DNA of 64,000 nucleotides from Anaerolineales bacterium UBA2181 (GTDB lineage Bacteria > Chloroflexota > Anaerolineae > Promineifilales > UBA4811). Shown in pieces: positions 42,408-51,330 of the stretch (position 1 is its first letter; every line of letters starts with the position of its first letter). The stretch lies in contig DCVT01000058.1 of assembly GCA_002328075.1 (NCBI GenBank), positions 1 through 64,000 of the forward strand. Direction: 5' to 3'. Made by a program: the position numbers and the translations under genes. The notes beneath the pieces are model-generated. The model did no database searches. It was not told the DNA's origin and worked only from the letters and a program-made list of their open reading frames with translations.

Positions 42408-44663
42408 TTATCCTCTCTTTCGGTGAACCTCCCGGACACCCTTGGTGTCCGCTAGCTTTTTCATGACCCGATCCAACTGGTTGGTCGTGGCCACTTCTAA
42501 CAAGAGCTCGAATAGTGCCCAGTGCCCCTTTTTCAGAGCTTTGGCCTCGCGGATATCGACCTTTTCCTTGGCGACAGACTGGGCAATGTCACCCAAGAGA
42601 CCCCGGCGGTTAATCGCCTCTACCATGACCATGACCGGGAAGGTCTGCGTGTTGGTGTCTCCCCAGGCGGCCGGGATAATGCGTCCCACGTCCTGCACGT
42701 TGGTGACATTCGGACAGTCCGCCACGTGTATCGTGGCTCCATAACCACGGGTTACAAAACCCACGATCGCTTCCCGAGGAATCGGGTAGCAGCACTTGGC
42801 CAGCTTGGAATGAATGCCATCTGTAGCTGCCACCAAGAGCCCCTTGCCGGTTGGCTCGCGAGCTGCCCTGCGCTCCGGTTCGGGCTCGCGCTCAATGATG
42901 GTGGTGGCATGTTCAGCTTCCGTGACCAGTTCGGTCTCGGCTTCGCGTGCCAGATCCCCCTGGGTTGGTTTGGGTTGGGCCGTCAGCACCGACCGGAGAC
43001 GGTCGCTGGAGATCTGGCCGGAGCCAATCTGCGACAGCAATTCGCCGCTGCTGGTTAGCCTAAAGAGGGCAGCAACCTGCTCATAGCTCACGGTGGATTT
43101 CATGCCCAGGCGACCCAGTTCGCGGTCCAGAACTTCATGGCCCTTGGCCACAAGCTTGTTGCGCCGCTGGGTGCGGAACCAGGCGGCGATTTTCCTTCGG
43201 GCGTCACGGGTGCGGATGAATTGGCGATCCTGGCTCAACCAGTTGACATTCGGTCCGCCCGTTTTGCGGGTGATTATCTCGACCCGGTCGCCGTTGCAGA
43301 GCTGGCTGTCGAGCGGCACAATGCTGCCGTTCACCCGTGCACCAGCGCAGCGGTGCCCCAGTTCGGTGTGGATCCGGTAGGCGAAGTCGATTGGGGTAGC
43401 GCCGGCCGGTAATCGTATAATGTCACCAGCCGGACTGAAAACAAAGATGGGTTCGCCGGCAGATTCGTCAGGTTCTTGGTCTCGCGGCCATGTGTCTCCG
43501 ATCTCCTCGTCGGGTTGCTCGTCCATCAACAGCCGGAGCCAGGATATCTTTTCTTCGATCGCCTGTTCGGTCTCCAGGTCGTGCTTCTTGCGCGTCAACC
43601 GGAACGATGCCTGGCGTTTCTTGTAGCGCCAATGGGCGGCCAAACCCAACTCGGCGTCCTGGTGCATCTGGTGCGTGCGGATCTGGACCTCGAATGATCG
43701 ACCCTCCTCGTCGGTCACGGCGGTGTGCAACGATTGGTAACCATTGGGTTTCGGATTGGAGATATAGTCGTCCAGCTGGTCCGGGATGGGGTTCCAGAAT
43801 CGATGAACGACGCCGAGGGCCCGGTAGCAATCACTTTCCGTGTCCACCAGCACCCGTACGCCGCGCACATCGTGGATGGCAGCCAGCGGGATTCCCTTGC
43901 GCTGCATTTTGCGATAGATGCTGTAGATATGCTTTGGCCGGCCGGTCACCTCGGCCGAGATCCCGGCTTCAGCCAATCCCTGACTCAACTGGTCGGCAAC
44001 CCGCCTCAATTCGTCTTCACGTTCGTCCTGATGCTCGCTGAGCAACCCGGCGATCTGCTGAAACTCGATCGGGTGGCCAAGTTGAAAGGCGCGGTCCTCC
44101 AGCTCCCATTTCAGGCGCCAGATGCCCAAACGGTCCGCCAATGGCGCGTGGATCTCCATGGCGTCAAAAACGATGGTGCGCTCCTCCGGCGAGTAGTAAC
44201 TGGTCAACTTGCGGAGCTTGTTGACCCGGTGCGCCAGCTCGATCAGAATGGGTTGGGGAGAATCCAGCGACGCCACGAACGCGTGGTACATTTCGGATCG
44301 CCGCTTGCCCGAAAGTGAGACGCGGCTGGCGCGGTTCAGGTAAGGCAGTTTACGCATCCGCCGGACCGCTGCCACGGTTTCGGCCACGGTCTCGCTGATC
44401 TGGGCGGCGATGGTGGCCGATGGGCAGGTTTCCTCGGCCAGGTCAACCAGTAGCGCAGCCGCCACGGTCTCGGCCCGAGCTTGCAGGTCGGCCAGGGTCT
44501 CGGCGGCGGCCAATGCCTGGGTGACCACGTCGGCCGCCGCTGTTCCTGGCGTCCCGCTCCGGGTCAGCGCAACCACAAAGGCGTGCGACCTCTGCACCAA
44601 CTCGATACCGTTCGCTGGCGAGTACCCGCCCACCAAGGCCAGTACGTGCTCGATCTGGGCCAT
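42408..44663 (-). CDS. RelA/SpoT-family (p)ppGpp synthetase with degenerate hydrolase domain
   Basis: The 751-residue protein has the full Rel layout. The N-terminal HD region is eroded: ALLVDLAEET at residues 70-79 replaces the usual LLHDVVEDT, and ELAHRVNKLRKL near 142-153 replaces ADRLHNMRTL, so two metal ligands are lost. The synthetase domain is intact: GRPKHIYSIYRKMQRKGIP, HDVRGVRVLV, NPKPNGYQSLHTAV and FEVQIRTHQMHQDAELGLAA. A TGS domain (IFVFSPAGDIIRLPAGATPI) and a C-terminal ACT domain follow. It should make the stringent-response alarmone pppGpp but not degrade it. It is preceded by the S1-protein gene with a terminator between them. Confidence 0.9.
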   Translation of the reverse strand: MAQIEHVLALVGGYSPANGIELVQRSHAFVVALTRSGTPGTAAADVVTQALAAAETLADLQARAETVAAALLVDLAEETCPSATIAAQISETVAETVAAVRRMRKLPYLNRASRVSLSGKRRSEMYHAFVASLDSPQPILIELAHRVNKLRKLTSYYSPEERTIVFDAMEIHAPLADRLGIWRLKWELEDRAFQLGHPIEFQQIAGLLSEHQDEREDELRRVADQLSQGLAEAGISAEVTGRPKHIYSIYRKMQRKGIPLAAIHDVRGVRVLVDTESDCYRALGVVHRFWNPIPDQLDDYISNPKPNGYQSLHTAVTDEEGRSFEVQIRTHQMHQDAELGLAAHWRYKKRQASFRLTRKKHDLETEQAIEEKISWLRLLMDEQPDEEIGDTWPRDQEPDESAGEPIFVFSPAGDIIRLPAGATPIDFAYRIHTELGHRCAGARVNGSIVPLDSQLCNGDRVEIITRKTGGPNVNWLSQDRQFIRTRDARRKIAAWFRTQRRNKLVAKGHEVLDRELGRLGMKSTVSYEQVAALFRLTSSGELLSQIGSGQISSDRLRSVLTAQPKPTQGDLAREAETELVTEAEHATTIIEREPEPERRAAREPTGKGLLVAATDGIHSKLAKCCYPIPREAIVGFVTRGYGATIHVADCPNVTNVQDVGRIIPAAWGDTNTQTFPVMVMVEAINRRGLLGDIAQSVAKEKVDIREAKALKKGHWALFELLLEVATTNQLDRVMKKLADTKGVREVHRKRG

Positions 44664-44726
44664 TTGGGTTCCTGCTCTGATGGCTATTGTATCACGGTTT
44701 GCTGCACGGCGACCGGGCTGATTGGC

Positions 44727-44757
44727 ACAAAAAAGGCGGGCCCTGCGGACCCGCCTT
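44727..44757 (-). terminator. Rho-independent terminator of the S1-protein gene
   Basis: Leftward, AAGGCGGGTCCGCAGGGCCCGCCTT forms an 11-bp stem (44733-44757 region) followed by TTTT. This is a textbook intrinsic terminator, 28 bases past the S1-gene stop. Confidence 0.88.
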
Positions 44758-44784
44758 GATGACTGCCACTATCAGGCCAACAGG

Positions 44785-45504
44785 TCACGATCTGCGGTGA
44801 CGCAGCGTGCGGGAGAGTATGTCATCCTGAACATCGTTCTGTTTCTGCCTGCCCTGCCGGAATGCGCGTTGCCGCGCGTAATAGTCAGAATCCGAGCTGT
44901 CCATCGCCTTGCGCATGGCAAACTCCATCGCGGTGAAGGATTCCATCCCTTCCACATCAGCTTCGTCCGGCTCTGCTTCAGATCCGGTGGAGGCCAACGC
45001 CAAATCTATGCGTCGCTTCTTCCGGTCACAATTCACCACTCGCACATCGATGTGGTCGCCCACCGCGTACAGCTCGCTGGGATGACGAATGTGCTGCTCT
45101 GCCAGTTCACTAATGTGTACCATACCGGGCCGTTCCGCACCGATCTCGACAAAGAGCCCATACGCCTCCAGGCGGGTGATAGTGCCGTGATACACGTTGC
45201 CCGCCTGTATGTCGCCCCAACTCACATCCAACGGTTTGATCATTGTCAGGCTGACGCGACCTGCCCGCGGGTCGATCTTGTCGACGTAGACGGTTACCTC
45301 ATCTCCCACTGAGAGAGCCTCTTCCACACGATTGATGGGGCCTTTGCGAATCTTGCTGATGTGGACCAGCGCATCCTGTCCAACGCCAATATCGACGAAT
45401 GCTCCGTAAAGGTCGATACTGGTCACCCGACCCTGGAGCTGCATCTTGAGGTGCAATTCCCGCGGGTTGCCGGGCGCTGTCGTAGTTTCTAGATTGTCGG
45501 CCAT
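44785..45504 (-). CDS. S1-domain RNA-binding protein
   Basis: The ATG at 45504 follows GGGAG and gives 239 residues; the frame is open to 45537. Two S1 domains are clear. The first begins QGRVTSIDLYGAFVDIGVGQ and continues DALVHISKI, the second begins HGTITRLEAYGLFVEIGAER and continues PGMVHISELAEQH. Each is an OB-fold that binds single-stranded RNA. The C-terminal 60 residues are acidic then basic (EADVEGMESFTAMEFAMRKA, ending LRHRRS). Two-S1 proteins of this kind occur as truncated ribosomal protein S1 homologues in Chloroflexota and Cyanobacteria and may help mRNA loading. It has its own terminators on both sides. Confidence 0.85.
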   Translation of the reverse strand: MADNLETTTAPGNPRELHLKMQLQGRVTSIDLYGAFVDIGVGQDALVHISKIRKGPINRVEEALSVGDEVTVYVDKIDPRAGRVSLTMIKPLDVSWGDIQAGNVYHGTITRLEAYGLFVEIGAERPGMVHISELAEQHIRHPSELYAVGDHIDVRVVNCDRKKRRIDLALASTGSEAEPDEADVEGMESFTAMEFAMRKAMDSSDSDYYARQRAFRQGRQKQNDVQDDILSRTLRHRRS

Positions 45505-45579
45505 GGTGGCTCTCCCTTGATCGTTTCGGATTGGCACTACTCTACATGGTGCCGCTAAAGACCGTTGTGTTCGAGTGGT

Positions 45580-45612
45580 CCGGACAAGAAGATGCCCCGG
45601 ACGCCCGGGGCA
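45580..45612 (-). terminator. Hairpin downstream of ftsK
   Basis: TGCCCCGG and CCGGGGCA (45593-45612) form a perfect 8-bp stem with a four-base loop. Leftward it is followed by TCTTCTTGT, moderately T-rich, so it probably ends ftsK transcripts. Confidence 0.65.
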
Positions 45613-45675
45613 AACTCCAACGTATTATAACCGCCGGCCAAATCCGTGTCAACCCTCCATGACCCTCTTTCGCCA

Positions 45676-47949
45676 TCAGTCTTGCGGCGTGTCCCGGTCC
45701 TTTAGCACCTCTCTCGGTCGGCCGCCCGTCTGTCCGCTGCCGACCACTCCGCGCTCCTCCAGCGTTTCCATCAATCGGGCTGCCCTTGGATACCCGATCC
45801 TCAATCGCCGCTGGATTACTGAGGCAGAGATGGTGTCGCTTTCCTCCGCCAGTTGGATGACCCGTTCCAATAACGGGTCCTGCCCGTCACTGATTGACTG
45901 GCGGGCGGTGAACTCCTCCCACGGAGGCGCAGAAGGCGGCGTTCCCGACCCTGTTTGGTGCAACCAGAAGGAGACCACCCTTTCGATCTCCAGATCCGAG
46001 ACGAAGCATCCTTGCAGGCGGACCGGTTTGGGCGCGTCTGGCTGCTGGAAGAGCATATCCCCCTTGCCCAGCAGGCTCTCAGCGCCCACACCGTCGAGCA
46101 CGACTCGCGAGTCGATCGAAGAGGCGACGGCAAAGGAGATCCGTGCAGGAAAGTTGGCCTTGATCAGGCCAGTCACCACGTCGGTGCTGGGTCGTTGCGT
46201 GGCAACCACCAGGTGAATTCCGACTGCACGCGCCATCTGAGCCAGACGCACCATGGTGTGCTCGACCTCTTCTGGCGCCATCATGATCAGGTCCGCCAAT
46301 TCGTCAATAATCAAGACGAGGAGGGGCAGGGGGGACCATTGCCGCCGGCGGCGCGCCGCCCGGTTGTACTCGCCCACGTTCCTCGCTCCTGCCTCGGCGA
46401 GGGTCTTGTAACGCTGATCCATTTCCACGGTCATCCAACGCAAGACGCCGATTACGCGCTCCAACTCCACCTCGACCTTTCCCAGCAGGTGTGGTAGCCC
46501 GTTGAAACGGACCAGCTCGACCATTTTGGGATCGATCATAACCAGCTTGAGTTCCTCTGGCCGGTTGTTGCAGACCAGGCAAGTCGTGATGGTGTTGATG
46601 CAGACCGACTTGCCCGAACCCGTGGTTCCGGCGATCAGAAGGTGAGGCATCTTGGCCAGGTCGCCCACGATGGGAGTGCCCGAAACGTCTAGACCCAGCC
46701 CGATAGCTAATGGCGACTTGACGCGTCGGAATTGCTCCGATTCCAGGACGGTGCGTAGGCGGACCAACGCCTCTTTGGAGTTGGGTACCTCAATACCCAC
46801 CACTGGACGGCCTGGCACCGGCGCCTCAACCCGGATGCTCGTAGCCGCCAGAGCCAACTCGAGGTCGTGCGTCAGCGCCGTGATCTGGCTAACTCGCACT
46901 TTATGTTCGCGCAGCTCGCCATCGGCGCCCGCCTTTTCCCTGTACAGTGGCGCCACCCCGTACTGGGTCACAGTGGGCCCGCGCCGGACCTCCACCACCT
47001 TGACCGGAACCCCGAAATCCAACAACGTACGTTCGATTCGGCCGGCCTGATCGCGGATCTCCTCCTCGCTGTATTCGACTGCCAGGCCCGGTTCCAATAG
47101 GTCCATCGGTGGCAAGTGTGACGGCCGGTCGGTCTCCTTGGCGCCCGTCGTGACGGTGCGGGCAATGGTCAGTCGGCCGGGCGGCTGCACCGTCGATGCG
47201 CTGCGGGCCGACGGCTTGCCGACGGGAGCCTTGGTGGTTCGGCCGTCTTGCTGTGTTCCAGGCCCAGACTGCTCCGCGCCCGAACTGGAGCGCTGGATCG
47301 CTTCTGCCCACGCGTCCAGCCGCAGTGAGAGCGTGGCAAGCGCCGTTTTCAGATCCTGCGGCTTGAACCGAAAGACCAGTGCTGCACCGTACAACCCCAG
47401 CAAACCCAACAACAGGCCAGCTATCAGCGCTCCGACCCCGTCCGCGAGCGGAATGGACATTGCCCACCCAACGTAACCGCCGCCGCGCCCAGCAGCGGCC
47501 CGATACAGTGCTTCCTCGCTTTCAGCGGCCCACGGCAGGTGCGTCAAGGCGAGCAGCGCCAGAAAGAGCAACTCGACACCGATTATCTGGGGAAGCGTCA
47601 CCCTCCATGGGCGACCGGCGCGCCTGAGCGCCAGGTGCAGACCGGCAAATGCCACCGTTAACGCAACGATCCAGGCGCCCCAACCAAAGGCTTGTCTCAT
47701 GGTTTGGCCCCAGGCACTGGCCAACTTGCCCAACGGCAGGTCGCTCAGCGCCAACCCCGTCCCGGCAGCCACCAGCACCAGTGCCAACCCTGCGATCTCG
47801 AGTTTCCACGGGGCCAGCGCGCTCATGAACCGCTCATCCCAGGTCGGCGCCGGCGGCGCTTTTCTACCAGTTGACGAGCGCGCTTGTGTCCGCCCCCTGC
47901 TGGGCGCAGCAGGTTTCTTGCTGCGGGTTGCAGGTTTACGTTGGGTCAT
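45676..47949 (-). CDS. ftsK: DNA translocase FtsK/SpoIIIE
   Basis: The 757-residue protein has a basic N-terminus, four transmembrane helices between residues 45 and 195 (GLALVLVAAGTGLALSD, IVALTVAFAGLHLALRR, GVELLFLALLALTHLPW, ALIAGLLLGLLGLYGAALVF), a linker, then the RecA-like motor. Walker A is AGTTGSGKSVCINTI near residue 440; the Walker B region is LPLLVLIIDELADLIM. The C-terminal gamma domain (SASVIQRRLRIGYPRAARLM) reads DNA polarity sequences. FtsK pumps chromosome ends across the division septum and activates XerCD at dif; an XerD-like gene lies 4.3 kb upstream on the same strand. The start overlaps the upstream sensor gene by 14 bases. Confidence 0.95.
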   Translation of the reverse strand: MTQRKPATRSKKPAAPSRGRTQARSSTGRKAPPAPTWDERFMSALAPWKLEIAGLALVLVAAGTGLALSDLPLGKLASAWGQTMRQAFGWGAWIVALTVAFAGLHLALRRAGRPWRVTLPQIIGVELLFLALLALTHLPWAAESEEALYRAAAGRGGGYVGWAMSIPLADGVGALIAGLLLGLLGLYGAALVFRFKPQDLKTALATLSLRLDAWAEAIQRSSSGAEQSGPGTQQDGRTTKAPVGKPSARSASTVQPPGRLTIARTVTTGAKETDRPSHLPPMDLLEPGLAVEYSEEEIRDQAGRIERTLLDFGVPVKVVEVRRGPTVTQYGVAPLYREKAGADGELREHKVRVSQITALTHDLELALAATSIRVEAPVPGRPVVGIEVPNSKEALVRLRTVLESEQFRRVKSPLAIGLGLDVSGTPIVGDLAKMPHLLIAGTTGSGKSVCINTITTCLVCNNRPEELKLVMIDPKMVELVRFNGLPHLLGKVEVELERVIGVLRWMTVEMDQRYKTLAEAGARNVGEYNRAARRRRQWSPLPLLVLIIDELADLIMMAPEEVEHTMVRLAQMARAVGIHLVVATQRPSTDVVTGLIKANFPARISFAVASSIDSRVVLDGVGAESLLGKGDMLFQQPDAPKPVRLQGCFVSDLEIERVVSFWLHQTGSGTPPSAPPWEEFTARQSISDGQDPLLERVIQLAEESDTISASVIQRRLRIGYPRAARLMETLEERGVVGSGQTGGRPREVLKDRDTPQD

Positions 47950-49870
47950 TTTCGACCTCTGGACTGGAAGCCGCCTGTGACCGCTGAGCCGCCTGCTCCA
48001 TCTGAACCAACGCCCGGGCCACAGCCTCGATGGCGACCCGCTGTTTGCGGTATAGATCCGATTCGCTCATGGCAAGCCGCCTTGCGATGTCGCGGACCCG
48101 ATGCCCTTTGATGAACTTGAGTTCCAGGATGTTAAAAAGAATCCACTCTGTGGTGGTCAGGTTCCGCTGACCCTCGGGCCGAAGGCTTTCTACGGCCTGG
48201 AGCAATACCGCGCGCATGGCGTTGACCGCGTTGCCCTGATGCTCTGCCAAGCCCTTGCGGACGATGGCCATGCGTAGCAGCGGGCTCTCGGTGAGCTTGG
48301 GCCCGCCCCAGTAATGGCTCAGGGCGTCGCGCACCATTCCCACAAAACCCTCCTGCCGGGCGAGATCATCCGGCTGCAGCCATCCGCCTTCCTGACTCAT
48401 TGCCTTGCGTTGCCATTCGGTGGCTCTGGTTTTTTGCAGCAGGCCCTCCAGGGCGGCAAAAACCTCTTGCTGCAATACCTGATCCTCTAAAGCAGAGGCT
48501 GCCATTTCCGTCAGATATGTGAGTTGATGGCTCTGCTCAGCGGTCAGTTCTCCCGGTACGCGGCGCGCCTCGGTGCCCAGTATGCCCAAGGTGGCCTGAC
48601 CGGCCCGGTCCTGGAGCCGAAAGATCCAGTAACCGTTCCAACTCAACCGTTCCGGCAGCACCTGGGAATCCAACGGGTTCTCTCGGGTGAGCGAGAGCAG
48701 ATGTTCTTGCGGCGTCTCGCCGTGGTCCATCTGCAGCGCGCCCAGGATGACCTCCAGTCGAGGTGTTCCATCGCTGGCATACGACGCGACAAACGCGGTG
48801 TTGACTTGCAGCAGATCGCACACGCTGGCCAGCACGTTCTCCAGGAACTGCCGCAGGTCCTGAGTGGTTACCAGCCGGTCGCGCAATTCCTGGATGCGCG
48901 CCAGCTGTTCACGCTCCCCAAAGTAGAACCAACGCTCCAGCCTGGGTTTGACCAGCGCGATAAGCCACTGCAGCACGACGATGCTGACCACCACGACAAA
49001 GTTGATGGCCCGATCGGCCGGAAGACCGAGAAACTGGCCTGCTCGTCCGACCAAAATCATCAGGATCAGGGCAACAATGGCGACCAAGGGGCCCCGAGCC
49101 AAGAACTTGATCAGCCGAAGACGAACGACGCGGTCTGGCTCGGTGACCCCAAAGTAGGCCACGCTGTAGGTCATGAAAAAGATGGTGATGCCTACGGCCG
49201 CGTTGCCCAAGACCTGCACGATCCAAAACAAGGGCGGAGGCAGCACAGTGGACTGACCGGTGAGCAAAAGGTACGGAAAGACGCTAATGGCTGGCCCACC
49301 AGCCGAGGCAATGATGAACGTGATGCGTCTTCGCATAGTCCCAGTTCGGCTGCGACGGCGGGCCTGCAATTGGAGCCAGAATCCCAGACCAATAAGGATG
49401 CCGAACCCGACCGCAAACAGCGGAAACAATAACCCCGGCCGGAGTTGCGGTGCAGTCAGGTTGGCTACCTGGCCGTAGACGATGAGGTCAGTAAAGGCCG
49501 CCAGCGCAACGGCAGCCGCTCCGACAGCATAGGACGCCATCACCAACAGACGCCGCCTGGGGTTGGGTCGCGCGCTCCCGCTGGACTCGAATAGTGCCAC
49601 GGAAAGCTGAAGATAGGCAGAAGGTACAAAGGCGACGCCCAACCATTGCACCCGCAACCAGCGCTCCATCAGCATGGGGTCGCTCGTCTGCGTGAGGAAA
49701 AGGTCCACCAGGTAGGCGATGACCGTAAAGCCGAGCAAGAGGCTGGATGCCCACGCCACCCGATTGCGAATGCTGGATTGGATGCCGTAAAGCAGAACGG
49801 ACGAGATCAGAATGACAACCGCGGCCTCGAGGACCGAGTTTGCCAGCTGAAGGATCTCTGTGAGGGTCAT
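47936..49870 (-). CDS. Seven-helix membrane sensor with GAF-like and C-terminal HTH domains
   Basis: The 644-residue protein starts with seven to nine hydrophobic helices (residues 10-310), like the 7TM sensor module of some histidine kinases. A GAF-like domain follows at about 330-470 (DLRQFLENVLASVCDLLQVN, then FVASYASDGTPRLEVILGAL). No kinase ATP-binding motifs are present. The C-terminus ends in LTTTEWILFNILELKFIKGH and RVRDIARRLAMSESDLYRKQ, which reads like a sigma-4 or LuxR-type helix-turn-helix. It may thus be a membrane-bound one-component regulator. The last 14 bases overlap ftsK, so they are co-expressed. I do not know a characterised homologue. Confidence 0.7.
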   Translation of the reverse strand: MTLTEILQLANSVLEAAVVILISSVLLYGIQSSIRNRVAWASSLLLGFTVIAYLVDLFLTQTSDPMLMERWLRVQWLGVAFVPSAYLQLSVALFESSGSARPNPRRRLLVMASYAVGAAAVALAAFTDLIVYGQVANLTAPQLRPGLLFPLFAVGFGILIGLGFWLQLQARRRSRTGTMRRRITFIIASAGGPAISVFPYLLLTGQSTVLPPPLFWIVQVLGNAAVGITIFFMTYSVAYFGVTEPDRVVRLRLIKFLARGPLVAIVALILMILVGRAGQFLGLPADRAINFVVVVSIVVLQWLIALVKPRLERWFYFGEREQLARIQELRDRLVTTQDLRQFLENVLASVCDLLQVNTAFVASYASDGTPRLEVILGALQMDHGETPQEHLLSLTRENPLDSQVLPERLSWNGYWIFRLQDRAGQATLGILGTEARRVPGELTAEQSHQLTYLTEMAASALEDQVLQQEVFAALEGLLQKTRATEWQRKAMSQEGGWLQPDDLARQEGFVGMVRDALSHYWGGPKLTESPLLRMAIVRKGLAEHQGNAVNAMRAVLLQAVESLRPEGQRNLTTTEWILFNILELKFIKGHRVRDIARRLAMSESDLYRKQRVAIEAVARALVQMEQAAQRSQAASSPEVENDPT

Positions 49871-49871
49871 G

Positions 49872-50408
49872 CTACCGCAATCTGGCTACAAAAAAGAGAG
49901 CGATCTCCTGGTTGGGATAATGGTTCTCGTCAAACCCACAAAAACGAAAGCCGTGATTCTGACAAAAACTGATGGCTGGGTGGTTTTTGCTCTGCATCTC
50001 CAACGTGATCTGCTGGAGTCCCAAACTGGCAGCCCAGCGCATGGCGTCCCTCAGCAGGAGGCTGCCGATTCCTGCTCGTCGGTAGGAGCGGCCGACCACC
50101 AGATCGCGAAGCCAGGCGCGCCCGTCTACCCGATGTGCGTGGAGGCCGGCATACCCGCGTACGTAACCGTCATCTTCGGCTACCAGGAAACAGTCCCAGC
50201 CCCTCCAGTCGTCCCACAGCCGGCTCGGATCACGCGGGTATCGGACACGCATGGTTCGCGGAAGGCGGACTGAACTGAACTCGACCGAGATGGCAGACCG
50301 GCCCGCGTCCTCGTGGCGGTCCATCTGCCAGACTCGTTCGGTGGTGGAATCGTGATCCAGTTCGGCGCACTGTTTGAGATCGGCCGGCACGGCAGGACGA
50401 ACGTTCAT
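49872..50408 (-). CDS. GNAT-family N-acetyltransferase, RimI-like
   Basis: The ATG at 50408 follows AAAGGAA and gives 178 residues. GNAT motifs are clear: LVAEDDGYVRGYAGLHAH, then WLRDLVVGRSYRRAGIGSLL with RRAGIG for acetyl-CoA, then ITLEMQSKNHPAISFCQNHG and FRFCGFDENHYPNQEIALFF. The end closely resembles RimI-type ribosomal protein or small-molecule acetyltransferases. The stop lies one base from the start of the sensor gene, so they are in one unit. The substrate is unknown. Confidence 0.85.
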   Translation of the reverse strand: MNVRPAVPADLKQCAELDHDSTTERVWQMDRHEDAGRSAISVEFSSVRLPRTMRVRYPRDPSRLWDDWRGWDCFLVAEDDGYVRGYAGLHAHRVDGRAWLRDLVVGRSYRRAGIGSLLLRDAMRWAASLGLQQITLEMQSKNHPAISFCQNHGFRFCGFDENHYPNQEIALFFVARLR

Positions 50409-50507
50409 CTGGTTCCTTTCGGTTCGCAGCCATTCTACCACCCGGGCCCGGCGGTGGCAAACAGCCACAGCGACCGGGAGTATGGCGCGCTGACCACAAC
50501 CGAACGG

Positions 50508-51272
50508 TTACTGGTCGGTCAGCCTGATTACGATCTGGCAGCCGCCGGCCTCGTTGCTGGTGACGTCGACGAGCACGATGCGAATCATGTATTCGCCCGG
50601 CATCCAACCACCGAAATTGGCGACCCCCAAGACCCCGTCCATCACCGGGTCGCGGACCACATCGCCGATGATGGAAGCCCAGACCTCGCCGGTCTGGGGA
50701 CCCAGCACCTCCAGCCGGTAAAAGCCAAAATCACTTAGCCAGGCACTGCCCACAAAGGATACCTCGCCGGTTACGGTGCCTCGGTCGGCCGGGTTGGTGA
50801 AAACGCACACGACATCGGTCGGTTGAGGGGCAATCGGCGTCACAGCTGGCTCGGTTGTCTCTGGGGTGGTTGCCGGCGCCAGAGTTACCGCCACCGGCTG
50901 CGTGGGCGACGGAATCGGCAGCGTAGGCGTGAGGGTAGCTGTGGGACTGGGCGTGATGTTGCTGAATGTGGGCGGAGGTGTGATAAAGACGTTTGGTGTG
51001 GCCGTCGGCCGGTCCACGTTCTGCGCCGGCAGCGTAGGGCCGAGCACCAGGTTGATCAGCAGGACCACCGGAGCAATCAGGGCTGCCACCAGCAGCAAGC
51101 GGATCGCCCTCTTGGATTGGTCATGCGCCAGCTCAAGCTCAAGACCGAAAAGTGCTGCTTTCTGCTTGCGCCGCGCCCGCATCAAGAGGATCAGTGCGAC
51201 AGCCCCGCCAATCAGGCTGGCGAGGTAGAAACGCGCTGCGTTGTCAATGACAAACTGGATAACTTGGGACAT
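50508..51272 (-). CDS. Membrane protein with Thr/Pro-rich linker and extracytoplasmic beta domain
   Basis: From the ATG at 51272 (the frame opens at 51512 but overlaps the PNP gene) the protein has 254 residues. Two helices lie near residues 12-30 (FYLASLIGGAVALILLM) and 55-78 (LLLVAALIAPVVLLINLVLG). A Thr/Pro-rich spacer covers about 85-150 (repeats such as PSPTATLTPTLPIPSPTQP). The C-terminal 100 residues form an Ig-like domain: CVFTNPADRGTVTGEVSFVG, FGFYRLEVLGPQTGEVWASI and GEYMIRIVLVDVTSNEAGGC. The pattern is common in Chloroflexota surface proteins, where the last domain is presumably outside the membrane. No activity is known. Confidence 0.7.
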   Translation of the reverse strand: MSQVIQFVIDNAARFYLASLIGGAVALILLMRARRKQKAALFGLELELAHDQSKRAIRLLLVAALIAPVVLLINLVLGPTLPAQNVDRPTATPNVFITPPPTFSNITPSPTATLTPTLPIPSPTQPVAVTLAPATTPETTEPAVTPIAPQPTDVVCVFTNPADRGTVTGEVSFVGSAWLSDFGFYRLEVLGPQTGEVWASIIGDVVRDPVMDGVLGVANFGGWMPGEYMIRIVLVDVTSNEAGGCQIVIRLTDQ

Positions 51273-51330
51273 ATTCCGCCGCCGGGCGTCTGATGCGTCT
51301 GGATGATGGCTGGAGCGGAGGGCCTTGCGC

